From Syntrophus sp. PtaU1.Bin005 (GTDB lineage Bacteria; Desulfobacterota; Syntrophia; Syntrophales; Syntrophaceae), in assembly GCA_002067745.1 (NCBI GenBank), contig MVRU01000003.1:1-64000 (forward strand): a DNA stretch of 64,000 nt. Direction: 5' to 3'. This document shows, in pieces, positions 45,299 to 55,434 of the stretch. A program made the translations under genes and the position numbers. Under the pieces are notes generated by a model, which was given only the letters and a program-made list of their open reading frames with translations, was not told the DNA's origin and did no database searches. Each line of letters opens with the position of its first letter. Positions within the stretch are counted from its first letter, which is position 1.

Positions 45299-47095
45299 AT
45301 GGATTATATACGCAATTTCAGCATCATAGCCCATATCGATCACGGAAAGTCCACGCTGGCAGACCGTTTGATCCAGTTTACCGGCGTCTCCGACGAACGG
45401 ACCTTCAAGGACCAGATGCTCGACAATATGGACATAGAACGGGAACGGGGAATCACGATCAAGAGCCAGGCCATTACCCTCCCCTATAAGGCAAGGGACG
45501 GCAGAACCTACAGCCTGAACCTCATTGATACGCCGGGGCATGTGGATTTTTCCTACGAGGTTTCCCGTGCCCTGGCCTCCTGCGAAGGCGTCCTGCTGCT
45601 TATTGACGCGGCCCAGGGGGTTCAGGCTCAGACGGTGGCCAATCTCTATCTTGCCATGGAACACGATCTGGAAATCATCCCGGTAATCAACAAGATCGAT
45701 CTGCCCTCGGCCGATGTGGAGCGGGTGATCGAGCAGATTGACGATGAACTCGGGCTGGATTCCGAAGGGCATCTGAAATGTTCCGCCAAGGCGGGAACCG
45801 GCATTGAGGAAATCCTGGAAGCCATCGTTCATCGCATTCCGCCGCCGAAAGGAAATCCTGAAGCCCCCTTGGCGGCTTTGATCTTCGATGCCCATTACGA
45901 TGCCTTCCGCGGGACGATCATCCACTGCCGGATCATGGACGGCACGGTGAAAAGCGGCGACACCATCCGCTTTATGTCCAACTCGGCCACCTATCGGGTG
46001 GAGGAAACGGGTCATTTCCTGCTTCAGAGAGAAAAACGACAGGCCCTGTGCGCCGGTGAAGTGGGATACATCATTGCCGGGGTCAAGACCGTCTCCGATG
46101 TTCGCACGGGGGACACGATTACCCTGGATGAAAATCCCTGCTCCCATCCTCTTCCGGGTTTCCGCGAGGTCAAGCCGGTGGTTTTCGCCTCCATCTATCC
46201 CATTGCCTCCGACGACTATGAAGATCTCAAGACCGCCCTGGAAAAATACCAGCTGAACGACGCCTCATTCATCTACACGAAGGATTCTTCCGCCGCTCTT
46301 GGGCAGGGATTCCGCTGCGGGTTCCTCGGCCTTCTTCATCTCGAAGTGGTCCAGGAAAGGCTGGAACGGGAATACGACCAGTCGATCATTCTTTCCGTCC
46401 CCAGTGTCCGCTATCGATTTACCCTGAAGGACGGGTCCGTCTTCTATGTAGACAATCCGGCCCACTATCCGGGAAGCTCTTCCATCGAGCTGTCCGAAGA
46501 ACCCTATATCCGCGCCACCTTGATGCTGCCGGAACGGTACCTCGGTGCGGTGATGAAATTATGCATGGAAAAACGGGGGACGAACTCGACGCTGAACTAT
46601 CCAAGCCCCGGCCGGGTCGAACTGATTTACGAACTGCCTCTTGCCGAGGTGATCTACGATTTTTATGACCGCTTCAAATCCGTTACCCAGGGATACGGCT
46701 CCTTCGACTATGAAGTGATCGACTACCGGGAAGGCCAACTGGTCCTGCTGGATATCCTGGTCAACGGGGAACGGGTGGATGCCCTGTCGCAGATTGTCCA
46801 CCGGGACCGCGCCCGCGCCCGCGGTCTGCAGGCCTGCGAACGGCTCAGGGAGGAGATCCCGCGCCAGATGTTCAAGATCGCCATCCAGGGGGCCATCGGG
46901 GGGGAAATCATTTCCCGGACCACCATCTCAGCTTTTCGCAAGGACGTCATCGCCAAATGTTACGGGGGAGATATCTCCCGGAAGCGCAAGCTTCTGGAAA
47001 AGCAGAAAAAAGGCAAGAAGCGCATGAAGATGATCGGACAGGTCAGCATTCCCCAGAGCGCCTTTCTCTCCGTATTGAAGTCGGACGCCGACTGA
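45299..47095 (+). CDS. lepA: Elongation factor 4
   Basis: 598 aa from ATG 45299, where homologues begin (MDYIRNFSIIAHIDHGKST); a frame extension to 45248 is not conserved. GTPase motifs AHIDHGKST, DTPGHVDF and NKIDLPSAD, then the EF-4-specific C-terminal domain. It back-translocates or rescues stalled ribosomes. hemW follows 26 bp later. Confidence 0.97.
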   Translation: MDYIRNFSIIAHIDHGKSTLADRLIQFTGVSDERTFKDQMLDNMDIERERGITIKSQAITLPYKARDGRTYSLNLIDTPGHVDFSYEVSRALASCEGVLLLIDAAQGVQAQTVANLYLAMEHDLEIIPVINKIDLPSADVERVIEQIDDELGLDSEGHLKCSAKAGTGIEEILEAIVHRIPPPKGNPEAPLAALIFDAHYDAFRGTIIHCRIMDGTVKSGDTIRFMSNSATYRVEETGHFLLQREKRQALCAGEVGYIIAGVKTVSDVRTGDTITLDENPCSHPLPGFREVKPVVFASIYPIASDDYEDLKTALEKYQLNDASFIYTKDSSAALGQGFRCGFLGLLHLEVVQERLEREYDQSIILSVPSVRYRFTLKDGSVFYVDNPAHYPGSSSIELSEEPYIRATLMLPERYLGAVMKLCMEKRGTNSTLNYPSPGRVELIYELPLAEVIYDFYDRFKSVTQGYGSFDYEVIDYREGQLVLLDILVNGERVDALSQIVHRDRARARGLQACERLREEIPRQMFKIAIQGAIGGEIISRTTISAFRKDVIAKCYGGDISRKRKLLEKQKKGKKRMKMIGQVSIPQSAFLSVLKSDAD

Positions 47096-47121
47096 GAGCC
47101 CATCAGGAAGGTAAACGCACC

Positions 47122-48324
47122 ATGCAGAAACGGGTCCTGAGATCGCCGCCGGTGCAGGCTGGGAAAATCAAGGAGGGAAATGCCCATCGCGGACGCACAG
47201 AGGAGCAGCGCCCCGGCCTTTATCTGCACATCCCCTTCTGCACAGCCAAGTGCCGTTACTGCAACTTCTTTTCCGTCACGAAGGTCTCCGAGATCCCCCG
47301 CTTCCTGAAGGCGCTGTTCAAAGAAGCCCTCCTCCAGGGGGGGGGGATCGGCTCCTTCGACACCCTTTATATCGGCGGCGGCACCCCCTCCCTTCTTGCC
47401 CCCTTCCAGCTGTCCGAACTTTTTTCCCATCTGCGGAAGACCTATGACATCTGTGAAGACGCCGAAGTGACCATGGAAGTCAATCCAGCGGATGTGGGGT
47501 TGCCTGTGCTCGCGCAGATGCGCGCCCTGGGAATCAACCGACTGAACATCGGGGTGCAGTCCTTCGACGATACCCTTCTTGCCTTCCTCGGACGAAGGCA
47601 CGACGGCAACCAGGCGATTCAGTCCATCATGGCGGCCCGGCAGGCCGGGTTCGATCATGTCGGCATCGACCTGATCTATGGAATACCGGGACAGACGCGT
47701 CAGGCCTGGAAGAAGGCTTTGGAGTATGCGGCATCCCTGAACATTCCCCATCTTTCCTGCTACCAGCTCACCCTGGAGCAGGACACGCCCCTCGGCAAAA
47801 GCTGCGCTCAGGGCCTGTTCAAAATTCCCGATGACGATGAACTCTTTGAATTTTTCATGGACACCTCCGAATTTCTCGAATCATCGGGATACACCCACTA
47901 TGAGGTTTCCAACTTCGCCCTCGGTGAGTCCTTCGTTTCCCGCCATAATTCAAAATACTGGCGGCACATCCCCTATCTCGGGCTGGGCCCGGCGGCCCAC
48001 TCCTTTGACGGGTGTAAACGTTGGGAAAATGTCCGCTCCCTGGAATGCTACCTCCAGCGACTGGAGAGAGGCGAGCTTCCCGTTGAAAGCTGCGAGGAGC
48101 TGACGAACGAGGAGCTGCAGCTTGAGACCCTTTTTCTGGGCTTTCGAACCAAGGCGGGCATCGACCTTGGAGCCTTTTCCGAGAGGTTCGGGGTTGATCT
48201 TCGGGCGAGCAAAAAAGATTTTTTGAAGCCGCTTCTTTCTGCGGGTCATCTTCGAATCGCCGATGGCCGGCTGCAGCCGACTCGGACAGGCATGGCCCTG
48301 GCCGATGCCCTTGCACTGCTTTAA
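47122..48324 (+). CDS. hemW: HemW-type radical SAM heme chaperone
   Basis: 400 aa from ATG 47122 (AGGAAGG upstream). LYLHIPFCTAKCRYCNFFS has CxxxCxxC followed by Asn-Phe, so the fourth Cys of HemN is missing; this is the HemW group, which carries heme rather than oxidising coproporphyrinogen. YIGGGTPSLL and GVQSFDDTLLAFLGRRHD follow. Likely co-transcribed with lepA, a common pairing. Confidence 0.92.
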   Translation: MQKRVLRSPPVQAGKIKEGNAHRGRTEEQRPGLYLHIPFCTAKCRYCNFFSVTKVSEIPRFLKALFKEALLQGGGIGSFDTLYIGGGTPSLLAPFQLSELFSHLRKTYDICEDAEVTMEVNPADVGLPVLAQMRALGINRLNIGVQSFDDTLLAFLGRRHDGNQAIQSIMAARQAGFDHVGIDLIYGIPGQTRQAWKKALEYAASLNIPHLSCYQLTLEQDTPLGKSCAQGLFKIPDDDELFEFFMDTSEFLESSGYTHYEVSNFALGESFVSRHNSKYWRHIPYLGLGPAAHSFDGCKRWENVRSLECYLQRLERGELPVESCEELTNEELQLETLFLGFRTKAGIDLGAFSERFGVDLRASKKDFLKPLLSAGHLRIADGRLQPTRTGMALADALALL

Positions 48325-48356
48325 ACGATACCCCTACCCTGAAAGGCGGGGGGCCT

Positions 48357-49250
48357 TCATGCGGACACCGAAGAATCGGCAATGCGAAACGGTTTCCTGC
48401 CGCTCTTCTTGGCGGTATGCATGGCCTCTTCAGCCCGCTTGATCAGTGCCTCCATTTCGGCGCCGTCATCCGGATACAGGGAGATCCCGATACTGGCGCC
48501 TCCGACGATGGTCCTGTTCCTCTTGAAAAGGATTGGCTGGGAGATGAGGGCATGGACTCGCTCAACAATCTTCTCCGCATTCCCGAGGTCATGAATCCCC
48601 GAAGCAATAATGAGAAATTCGTCCCCCCCGACGCGGGCCACCGTATCGCTTTCGCGAACACAGGCAAGGAGCCTCTGCCCCGTTCTGATCAGGATGTAAT
48701 CTCCCGCTTCATGGCCGAGGCTCTCGTTGATGGCCTTGAATCCATCAAGATCTAAAAACATCACCGCAACGGCTGTTTTATTCCGCCGAGCCAGGCTGAT
48801 GGCCATTCCAAGACGATCCCTGGCCAGCAGGAGTGTCGGAAGATCCGTCAAGGCATCATGGGTCGCCAGGTGCGCTATCTCTTCCTCCGCCCGTTTCCGC
48901 TCGATGACCAGCCCCAGGTAATTGGCCGCGATATCGAGCATCTTGACTTCTTCCTGCAGAAAAGGAGCATCGCCGTCTTCCGGGGGTTCCTGCCGGTAAT
49001 TCACCTCGATGATCCCCGATACGTTGTCCTTCACCTTGATGTCAGCTTCCAGGCGCCATTTGCTCTCCTGATAATCCGCCGTCTCGTAAGGATGACCCTC
49101 AAGGAGAATTCGCGCACAGGCCATGGAAGGATACCGCAAAGCGGAAGGCAGGAGTTGAACCGTTTCCTGGAGAATCTCCTCCATGAAAATGCCCGGCGTA
49201 TCGATCAGGTTACAGATGCCATAGATGCAATTCAATTCTTTTCCAGCCAC
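48357..49250 (-). CDS. GAF-like sensor plus GGDEF diguanylate cyclase
   Basis: 297 aa. A short GAF-like sensory domain (about 15-115) and a GGDEF domain (about 125-295) with VMFLDLDGFKAINESLGHE, and RESDTVARVGGDEF holding both the I-site RxxD and the active GGDEF. It should make cyclic di-GMP with product inhibition. No membrane helix, so cytoplasmic. Confidence 0.9.
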   Translation of the reverse strand: MAGKELNCIYGICNLIDTPGIFMEEILQETVQLLPSALRYPSMACARILLEGHPYETADYQESKWRLEADIKVKDNVSGIIEVNYRQEPPEDGDAPFLQEEVKMLDIAANYLGLVIERKRAEEEIAHLATHDALTDLPTLLLARDRLGMAISLARRNKTAVAVMFLDLDGFKAINESLGHEAGDYILIRTGQRLLACVRESDTVARVGGDEFLIIASGIHDLGNAEKIVERVHALISQPILFKRNRTIVGGASIGISLYPDDGAEMEALIKRAEEAMHTAKKSGRKPFRIADSSVSA

Positions 49251-49370
49251 CTGCGGGTTCCTCCTCCATCCAAACGCTGCGGATTGATTCTTCTTCGAAG
49301 AATTCTGTCGTCATTCCATCCCTCATCGGACGGCCTCTTCGGCAGATACGTTTCAACGCCGCTGAAGTGG

Positions 49371-49985
49371 TCATCCGATCATCGAACTAATTTCCCGGAG
49401 CGTCTGGATCGGCAGATCGATACGATATTTTTCCTTCATGCTCCGCCTCAGATGCTCCTCATCGCAGATGCCCCCGGCTTTGAGCTTTTTAATGAGCTCC
49501 GTCAGATCTTCCCGGGTATGCCAAGGGAAAATGACCCATCGCCACTTTATGATTTTTCTGAGATAGTAATGGGGAATCACCGTGGAGCAGGTCTTGTGTA
49601 TCAGGACAGCGGTCCGTATCTCCCGCGGCTGAAGAGCTTCCAGGTGCTGGAGTGATACCCGGAGGGTGTCGCCGGTGTCCGTCACGTCATCGACCAGCAG
49701 GACCTTCATGCCCCGAATCTCGGCGCAGAGCGGATACTTGACGAAGGCCTTTTCGTTCATGACCGCGGTTCCCCAATGTTCGACCTTTATCGACGCAAGG
49801 TCATGAACGAGGAGGCAGTCGCAGAGAATCCGGGCAGGAACATAGCCGCCTCTGCCGATGGCGACGACGATCTCGGGACAATATCCCGAATCCCTTATGA
49901 TACGCGAGAGCTTCTGTGAATCCTTGATGATCCTACCCCACGAGAGGAGATCGCATCGAAATTTTTCTTCAGCAGGCAACGGCAT
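49371..49985 (-). CDS. Phosphoribosyltransferase, Gpt/xanthine type
   Basis: 204 aa from ATG 49985, preceded by GAGGAAAACG; an in-frame ATG at 50048 is an alternative. The PRPP motif VLLVDDVTDTGDTLRVS is clear, and VAIGRGGYVPARILCDCL is typical of the Gpt group. It salvages a purine base, perhaps xanthine or guanine. The C-terminal 50 residues, ending REISSMIG, extend beyond the core fold. Confidence 0.8.
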   Translation of the reverse strand: MPLPAEEKFRCDLLSWGRIIKDSQKLSRIIRDSGYCPEIVVAIGRGGYVPARILCDCLLVHDLASIKVEHWGTAVMNEKAFVKYPLCAEIRGMKVLLVDDVTDTGDTLRVSLQHLEALQPREIRTAVLIHKTCSTVIPHYYLRKIIKWRWVIFPWHTREDLTELIKKLKAGGICDEEHLRRSMKEKYRIDLPIQTLREISSMIG

Positions 49986-50186
49986 CGTTTTCCTCACCGC
50001 CTGTATCCCTTTACTTATCCAAAGGGAGCAGGTCATTTGCCGGCGCAAATTCTACGGGCGTACCGGAAGAAATATTTTCCCCGTCCAGAGGGACAGTCGG
50101 AATGGTGACGGCCTTCTTGGCCAATCAGGGCGAACCGCTGCCTTCACCGACGAACGAAGGGGGCCTGCCGGGACGGGCCTCCTGAG

Positions 50187-50900
50187 TCACCGACGGCGCC
50201 TTGGCGAACTTCCCGCAGCATCTTCCGTATCCGCCAGTATTCCGTCAAGGATTTCACCCACATCCCGGAAATTCTCATAGGCGATGCAGGCCTTCCCCCT
50301 CTTCCTGCATTTCTCTGAGAGGATCGGTTTTGCAAAGACCAGGTCGGCCTTCTGGCACGGGCATACATCGGAATAACCGTCGCCTACGTAAATGATCAAA
50401 TCGTAGGCCTCCCGATGGGCTTCGAGTATCGTGCTCTTGCAGGTCCCGCAAAGATCGCATCCGTTTCGGGGTGACGGAAACTCGATGGATACGGTGGCAT
50501 CGTCCCGGAAGACAACCCTGTTCGAGTAAAATTCTATCTCCTGCAATCCGTGCTTTTGAAGAATGGAGGAAATATAAAAGTCCAGGCCGTCCGAAAGGAT
50601 CTTCAGATCGATGCCCTTTTCTCTGCAGGAAGCATAGAAGGACAGAAAATAGGGGTCCAGCTTCTCCTCCCCCAGGGCGTAATCGACCATCTCCCTTTTT
50701 GTCCCCTTGAACAGCGGCTGAATCTGCAGGTAGGCAAGCCGTGAACCGATGACATTGGTGTAATAGGACCGGTCAATCTCCCGCCATCCCTCGGCAAAGC
50801 GGTTCATGATCGTATTGCCCATGTCATTGCTGCACGTTGTTCCATCAAAATCACACAAGATCAGGATCCGGTTTCTGTCCATTCCTGAGGCACCGTTCAC
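50187..50900 (-). CDS. MtnX-like HAD phosphatase
   Basis: 237 aa from GTG 50900 (GGGAAGAGA before it); ATG 50882 is an alternative. LILCDFDGTTCSNDMGN is the HAD nucleophile motif, then KILSDGLDFYI and YVGDGYSDVCPCQKAD. The Cys-rich NGCDLCGTCK insertion is typical of the MtnX group. It dephosphorylates a small substrate, perhaps from methionine salvage, but no other mtn genes are near. The polybasic C-terminus (RRRR) is odd. Confidence 0.8.
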   Translation of the reverse strand: MNGASGMDRNRILILCDFDGTTCSNDMGNTIMNRFAEGWREIDRSYYTNVIGSRLAYLQIQPLFKGTKREMVDYALGEEKLDPYFLSFYASCREKGIDLKILSDGLDFYISSILQKHGLQEIEFYSNRVVFRDDATVSIEFPSPRNGCDLCGTCKSTILEAHREAYDLIIYVGDGYSDVCPCQKADLVFAKPILSEKCRKRGKACIAYENFRDVGEILDGILADTEDAAGSSPRRRR

Positions 50901-50911
50901 TCTCTTCCCTT

Positions 50912-51655
50912 TTATTCCTTTTCCTTTATAAAATGGCTGAACATTTCAATGGGAACCGGGAAAACCGTCGTCGAGTTGTTCTCCGAGGCGATCTGACTGA
51001 GGGTCTGAAGATAACGCAGCTGGACGGAGATCGGTTGGGTCCTCATCAGAGCCGCCGCCTCAATGAGCTTCTGGGCCGCCTGAAATTCTCCTTCCGCGGA
51101 GATGATCTTTGCCCGCCGCTCTCGTTCCGCTTCAGCCTGCTTGGCCATGGCCCGTTTCATCTCTTCAGGCAGATCGATATGCTTGACCTCCACAAGGGAG
51201 ACCTTGATTCCCCAGGGGTCCGTGCTGCGGTCCAGAAATTCCTGCAGCTGAAGATTGATCTTTTCCCTCTCCGACAGCAGCTCATCCAGTTCGACCTGTC
51301 CGCAGACGCTCCGAAGGGTGGTCTGTGAAAGCTGAGAGGTGGCATAGAGGTAGTTCTCCACCTGAATAACCGCGGAGTTGGCGTCCATCACCCGGAAATA
51401 AACGACGGCATTCACCTTGATCGATACATTGTCCCGCGTAATGACGTCCTGCGGCGGCACGTCCATGGTGATAGTCCGCATGTCAACCTTGACCATCCGG
51501 TCGATAACGGGAATGAGAATAATAAGCCCCGGACCCTTGACGTTGAGAATCCGCCCAAGCCGGAAGATCACTCCCCGTTCGTATTCATTGAGAACACGAA
51601 TGGCCGATGCCAGAAACATCACCACCAGAACGACAAGAACGATTGGCACGTACAT
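50912..51655 (-). CDS. Slipin/stomatin-like SPFH protein
   Basis: 247 aa. One N-terminal membrane helix (about 2-20), then the SPFH domain beginning [15 protein letters not shown] and including [21 protein letters not shown] helical C-terminal part follows. It is a membrane scaffold that pairs with NfeD, which is encoded directly upstream in the same operon (22 bp), the classical arrangement. Confidence 0.93.
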   Translation of the reverse strand: MYVPIVLVVLVVMFLASAIRVLNEYERGVIFRLGRILNVKGPGLIILIPVIDRMVKVDMRTITMDVPPQDVITRDNVSIKVNAVVYFRVMDANSAVIQVENYLYATSQLSQTTLRSVCGQVELDELLSEREKINLQLQEFLDRSTDPWGIKVSLVEVKHIDLPEEMKRAMAKQAEAERERRAKIISAEGEFQAAQKLIEAAALMRTQPISVQLRYLQTLSQIASENNSTTVFPVPIEMFSHFIKEKE

Positions 51656-51677
51656 GATTCACCCTCCCTTTTTTTGG

Positions 51678-52970
51678 TTATATTTCCCTGACCTGCATCT
51701 TCATCCCTTCAATGCCCTCTACCGTGACTTTTTTCCCTTTCGCCACAGGCTTCTCACTCCATGCGTCCCAGTATTCCCCCCTTATAAAGGTCTTGCCGGC
51801 ATGGTGAATGTCCGTCACAGCAACGCCCTCCGCACCGATCAGTTCTTCGTAACCGGTGTGCTTTTTCCCCATCTGTGCCTTGACAACCAGACTGACAACA
51901 AAGACAAAAAAAGCGGAAACAATCACCAGAGTGGGGATCATGACCTTGAAGGATACCCGCAAGGCCGGTTCAGGAGAGTCAAAAAGCAGAAGCGAACCCA
52001 GCAGCAGGGAAATGACGCCGCCCACCGACAGGAGCCCGTGACTGATGATCTTTATTTCCGCGATAAAGAGAATCAGGGCAAAAAGGATCAGGGCAATGCC
52101 CGCATAATTCACAGGAAGGGTCTGCATGGCGAAAAAAGACATGATCAGGGAGATGCCGCCGATCACGCCAGGAAGAATCGCCCCTGGTTGCGCCAGTTCA
52201 AAGTAAAGGCCGGCGACACCGAGAAGAAACAGGAGATAGGCGATATTGGGATCACTGAGGGTCGTGAGGACCTTTTGCCGAAGGTTCATCGGAATTTCCC
52301 GGAGCATGGCCCCTTTTGTTTCCAGAACCCGCACATTTTCGCCAACCCGGACTTCTCGGCCGGAAAGCTGCTCGAGCAGCTCGGTCAAATCCTTGGCAAC
52401 CAGATCAACGACCCGCGCCTGGAGAGCCTGATCGGCTGGAATCGATTCGCTCTTGCGCACCGCCCTTTCCACCCATTCCTCGTTTCTCCCCTTCTGCCTG
52501 GCAATGCTGATCGCATAGGCAACGGCATCGTTTTCCACCTTTTCCATCATGACCTTGTCGCCTCCCCCCCCGATGCCGATGCCGACAGGATGCGCCGCGC
52601 CGATGTTGGTACCAGGGGCCATGGCCGACACATGGGCCGCCATCGTGATGATCATCCCCGCTGATGCGGCCCTGGCTCCCGAGGGTGAAACATACACAAT
52701 GACGGGGATCGGCGCCCCCAGAAGGCCTTTTACAATGTCCCGCATCGCGAGGTCCAGTCCGCCGGGAGTATCCAGAAGAACAACCAGTCCATTTGATCCG
52801 GATTTTGCCGCCCCGTCGATGCCCTGCAGAATGTAATCGGCAACAGGAGGCGTAATGGCGGAATCGATGCGAATAACGTCATAGACAGGCTGCCTTTCCG
52901 CGGCAGACAGGAAACCCGTCCCTCCCAGGATCAGCCACAGGATCAAAAAAAACCGTGCTTTATGTTTCAC
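51678..52970 (-). CDS. nfeD: NfeD-type membrane serine protease
   Basis: 430 aa. Signal peptide (about 1-23), a ClpP-like protease domain with VVLLDTPGGLDLAMRD and the catalytic Ser in PSGARAASAG, four membrane helices (about 230-345) and an OB-fold C-terminal NfeD domain. It cleaves stomatin-like partners. It overlaps the uracil-DNA glycosylase gene by 11 bp. Confidence 0.93.
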   Translation of the reverse strand: MKHKARFFLILWLILGGTGFLSAAERQPVYDVIRIDSAITPPVADYILQGIDGAAKSGSNGLVVLLDTPGGLDLAMRDIVKGLLGAPIPVIVYVSPSGARAASAGMIITMAAHVSAMAPGTNIGAAHPVGIGIGGGGDKVMMEKVENDAVAYAISIARQKGRNEEWVERAVRKSESIPADQALQARVVDLVAKDLTELLEQLSGREVRVGENVRVLETKGAMLREIPMNLRQKVLTTLSDPNIAYLLFLLGVAGLYFELAQPGAILPGVIGGISLIMSFFAMQTLPVNYAGIALILFALILFIAEIKIISHGLLSVGGVISLLLGSLLLFDSPEPALRVSFKVMIPTLVIVSAFFVFVVSLVVKAQMGKKHTGYEELIGAEGVAVTDIHHAGKTFIRGEYWDAWSEKPVAKGKKVTVEGIEGMKMQVREI

Positions 52971-53745
52971 CTGAGTTCTCCTCTCCGAGGACTTTCATGA
53001 TCTTTTGCACATCTTCCCACGCCTGCTTTTTGGCCGCCGGATTCCGCAGAAGATAGGCGGGATGGTAGGTCGGCATCAGTGGGATTCCGTGATAATCATG
53101 GAAGCGACCACGCAGCACGGTAATGGGCGTGCCTTTCTTTTTCAGCAGTGTCTGGGCCGCGAAGGTTCCCAGGGCACAGATAACCCGGGGGCGGATAGCC
53201 TCCAGCTGCTGCACCAGATGGGGCTCACAGGCCGCGATTTCCTCCGGCAGGGGGTTCCGGTTTCCCGGAGGGCGGCATTTCAGGATGTTGCAGATGTAGA
53301 CGTTTTCCCGCTTCAGCCCCATGGCATCGATAATCCGGGTCAGAAGCTTTCCGGCACGTCCGACAAAGGGCCTTCCCTGCAGATCCTCTTCAGCGCCCGG
53401 CGCCTCCCCCACGAAGACCAGCTCCGCGCAGGGACTCCCCTCTCCGAAGACGAGATTCCTTCTTGTTTTTCCCAAAGAACAGAGGGAGCAGTGTTCCACA
53501 TCCCGGAATATCTCATCGAGAGATCGACCGTTTTGAGCTGATCCTTCCCCGATGCTCAATGCACCCGGCACTGCAGACGTTTCTTTTTCGGGAACAGGAG
53601 GCTCTTTCCCGGGCGGCGTCGTTTTCTCTGCCCCCACGGCCAGCCATGACAGGGGGCGATGCAGATCCCGCTCAAGCTCAAGCTGGCTCCTGAGTGAGCG
53701 GACGAGCGTCAACAGCTCCTCTCTTAAACGATCGGTTTCCATCAT
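52960..53745 (-). CDS. udg: Uracil-DNA glycosylase, family 4
   Basis: 261 aa with an N-terminal extension of about 85 aa. The Fe-S cysteines are CSLCSLG and the later [13 protein letters not shown], with C at about 186 of the CEPHL motif. Motif A is [11 protein letters not shown], motif B is [10 protein letters not shown]. It removes uracil and is a usual family 4 enzyme. The extension is predicted to be disordered. Confidence 0.93.
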   Translation of the reverse strand: MMETDRLREELLTLVRSLRSQLELERDLHRPLSWLAVGAEKTTPPGKEPPVPEKETSAVPGALSIGEGSAQNGRSLDEIFRDVEHCSLCSLGKTRRNLVFGEGSPCAELVFVGEAPGAEEDLQGRPFVGRAGKLLTRIIDAMGLKRENVYICNILKCRPPGNRNPLPEEIAACEPHLVQQLEAIRPRVICALGTFAAQTLLKKKGTPITVLRGRFHDYHGIPLMPTYHPAYLLRNPAAKKQAWEDVQKIMKVLGEENSGET

Positions 53746-53755
53746 TAAAATGATC

Positions 53756-55027
53756 TTATTGAAGCCTGTTTTTCCCGCCGGCGGTCTTCCAGAGAGACAA
53801 TAAGGACTCCGTCTTCTGTTCGGGTTGACTGCGGCGGCGTTCCCGAATTTCCCGGACTTTGTCCAGGATGACTCCAGCCGCCTCCATCTTATCCATTAGC
53901 GGCAGCTCCTGCATCTCCCCATCCCGGTCCAGAATCGTGATGATATTGGTATCTCCCTGAAAGCCGGCCCCCTCTTTCGTGACGTCATTGGCCACGATGA
54001 AGTCCATGTTCTTGGCCACCATCTTTCCAATGGCGTGTTCAACAAGATGTTCGGACTCCATGGCAAATCCGACCAGGATCCGGTCCTCCTTCTTTGCTCC
54101 GATTTCATGAATGATATCGGGGTTTCGTTCCAGCTTCACGGTCAAGTCTTCATTTTTTTTCTTGATTTTCTGATCCTGCCTGACCGCCGGCCTGTAATCG
54201 GCCACCGCTGCGGCCTTGATCACCACCGTCGCTTCCGGAAGGGCAGCCATTACGGCATCCCGCATTTCCCTTGCCGACGAGACGGAGACATGGAAAACTC
54301 CGGCAGGAATAGGCAGCTGCACCGGGCCGCTGACGAGGGTCACGGTTGCCCCCCTCCGACGGGCCATTGTGGCGACCGCATAGCCCATTTTTCCGGAAGA
54401 GTAGTTGGTAATGAAGCGGACGGGATCAAAAGGTTCCCGGGTAGGCCCTGCCGTGACCAGGACATGCTCATCGACCATATCCTTGACCGTCAACAGAGAT
54501 TCGATTTCCTCCAGGATTTTCGGAATTTCCGGAAGTCTGCCCTTTCCCGATGTGCCGCAGGCCAATTCGCCTGCCGCGGGCTCCAGGACATGATATCCGT
54601 ACCCGGCCAGCTTCCGGACCTGCTCCTGGACGATGGCGTTCTCATACATGTTGACATTCATGGCCGGACAGATCAAGACCGGCGACCTTGTGGCCATGAC
54701 CGTCGTTGTCAGGAGGTCATCGGCGATTCCCGAGGCGATCTTCCCGATCACATTGGCCGTTGCCGGAACGATGACCAAAAGATCCGCATAATCGGCTAGG
54801 GCGATGTGCGCAATCTCATAATCTTTAATGGTATCAAACATATCCAGAAACACGGGGCCTCCCGACAGGGTCTGCATCGTGAGCGGAGTGATGAATTCCC
54901 GGGCATGGCGGGTCATGACAACCTTGACTTCCGCTCCCCCCTTCACCAGCTGCCTGGTCAGCTCCGCAGCTTTATAGGCTGCGATTCCCCCGGTTATTCC
55001 CAGTATGATTTTCCTGTTTTTCAGCAT
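53756..55027 (-). CDS. coaBC: Bifunctional phosphopantothenoylcysteine decarboxylase/synthetase
   Basis: 423 aa. The CoaC half has GGIAAYKAAELTRQL, ICPAMNVNMYEN and LACGTSGKGRLPE (substrate cysteine loop). The CoaB half has VTAGPTREPFDPVRFITN and YSSGKMGYAVA. It makes 4'-phosphopantetheine for coenzyme A. It heads the run coaBC-udg-nfeD-slipin, whose stops and starts are close. Confidence 0.97.
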   Translation of the reverse strand: MLKNRKIILGITGGIAAYKAAELTRQLVKGGAEVKVVMTRHAREFITPLTMQTLSGGPVFLDMFDTIKDYEIAHIALADYADLLVIVPATANVIGKIASGIADDLLTTTVMATRSPVLICPAMNVNMYENAIVQEQVRKLAGYGYHVLEPAAGELACGTSGKGRLPEIPKILEEIESLLTVKDMVDEHVLVTAGPTREPFDPVRFITNYSSGKMGYAVATMARRRGATVTLVSGPVQLPIPAGVFHVSVSSAREMRDAVMAALPEATVVIKAAAVADYRPAVRQDQKIKKKNEDLTVKLERNPDIIHEIGAKKEDRILVGFAMESEHLVEHAIGKMVAKNMDFIVANDVTKEGAGFQGDTNIITILDRDGEMQELPLMDKMEAAGVILDKVREIRERRRSQPEQKTESLLSLWKTAGGKNRLQ

Positions 55028-55434
55028 TTTTGTCGATCCCTCTAATAAGTACCCGTAATTACGTATATTTACAGAAATCAGACTATAGCAGTTCTAGGTG
55101 GCAAGTTCAAGGAATTATTCGCCTGATCACCGACGCGTCTCGTTCTGTAAAGGGATCCGCCGGTTCAACCAATCCGGATCTCGAACCGCCTTCGTTACGT
55201 GAACTCCCTCCTGTAACCGATCGGCTTCGATTCGAACCAGAAGGGACATTTTCATCTTGTCCTCAGGCAGTCGGTTATGCTTAAATCACGCCTTATCTTC
55301 TTCAAGGGATCTGATGGTCATGGGGTGTTCATCCCGGTCTTCCTGAGTTTCGGAACCGGGGTGCGCCGACATCGGGAATAAGACATGAAACAAAAACCGT
55401 CATCTTCTATAACGTTTCCTCCAAAACCGACGTC
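55028..55434. other. 407-bp divergent intergenic region
   Basis: No convincing gene, tRNA or riboswitch is seen between coaBC and the radical SAM gene. Short open frames here lack ribosome sites. It must hold the promoters of both flanking genes. Confidence 0.5.

Noticed and set aside
55028-55434. Small genes in the gap between coaBC and the radical SAM gene
   Set aside because: The frames lack ribosome sites and family resemblance.
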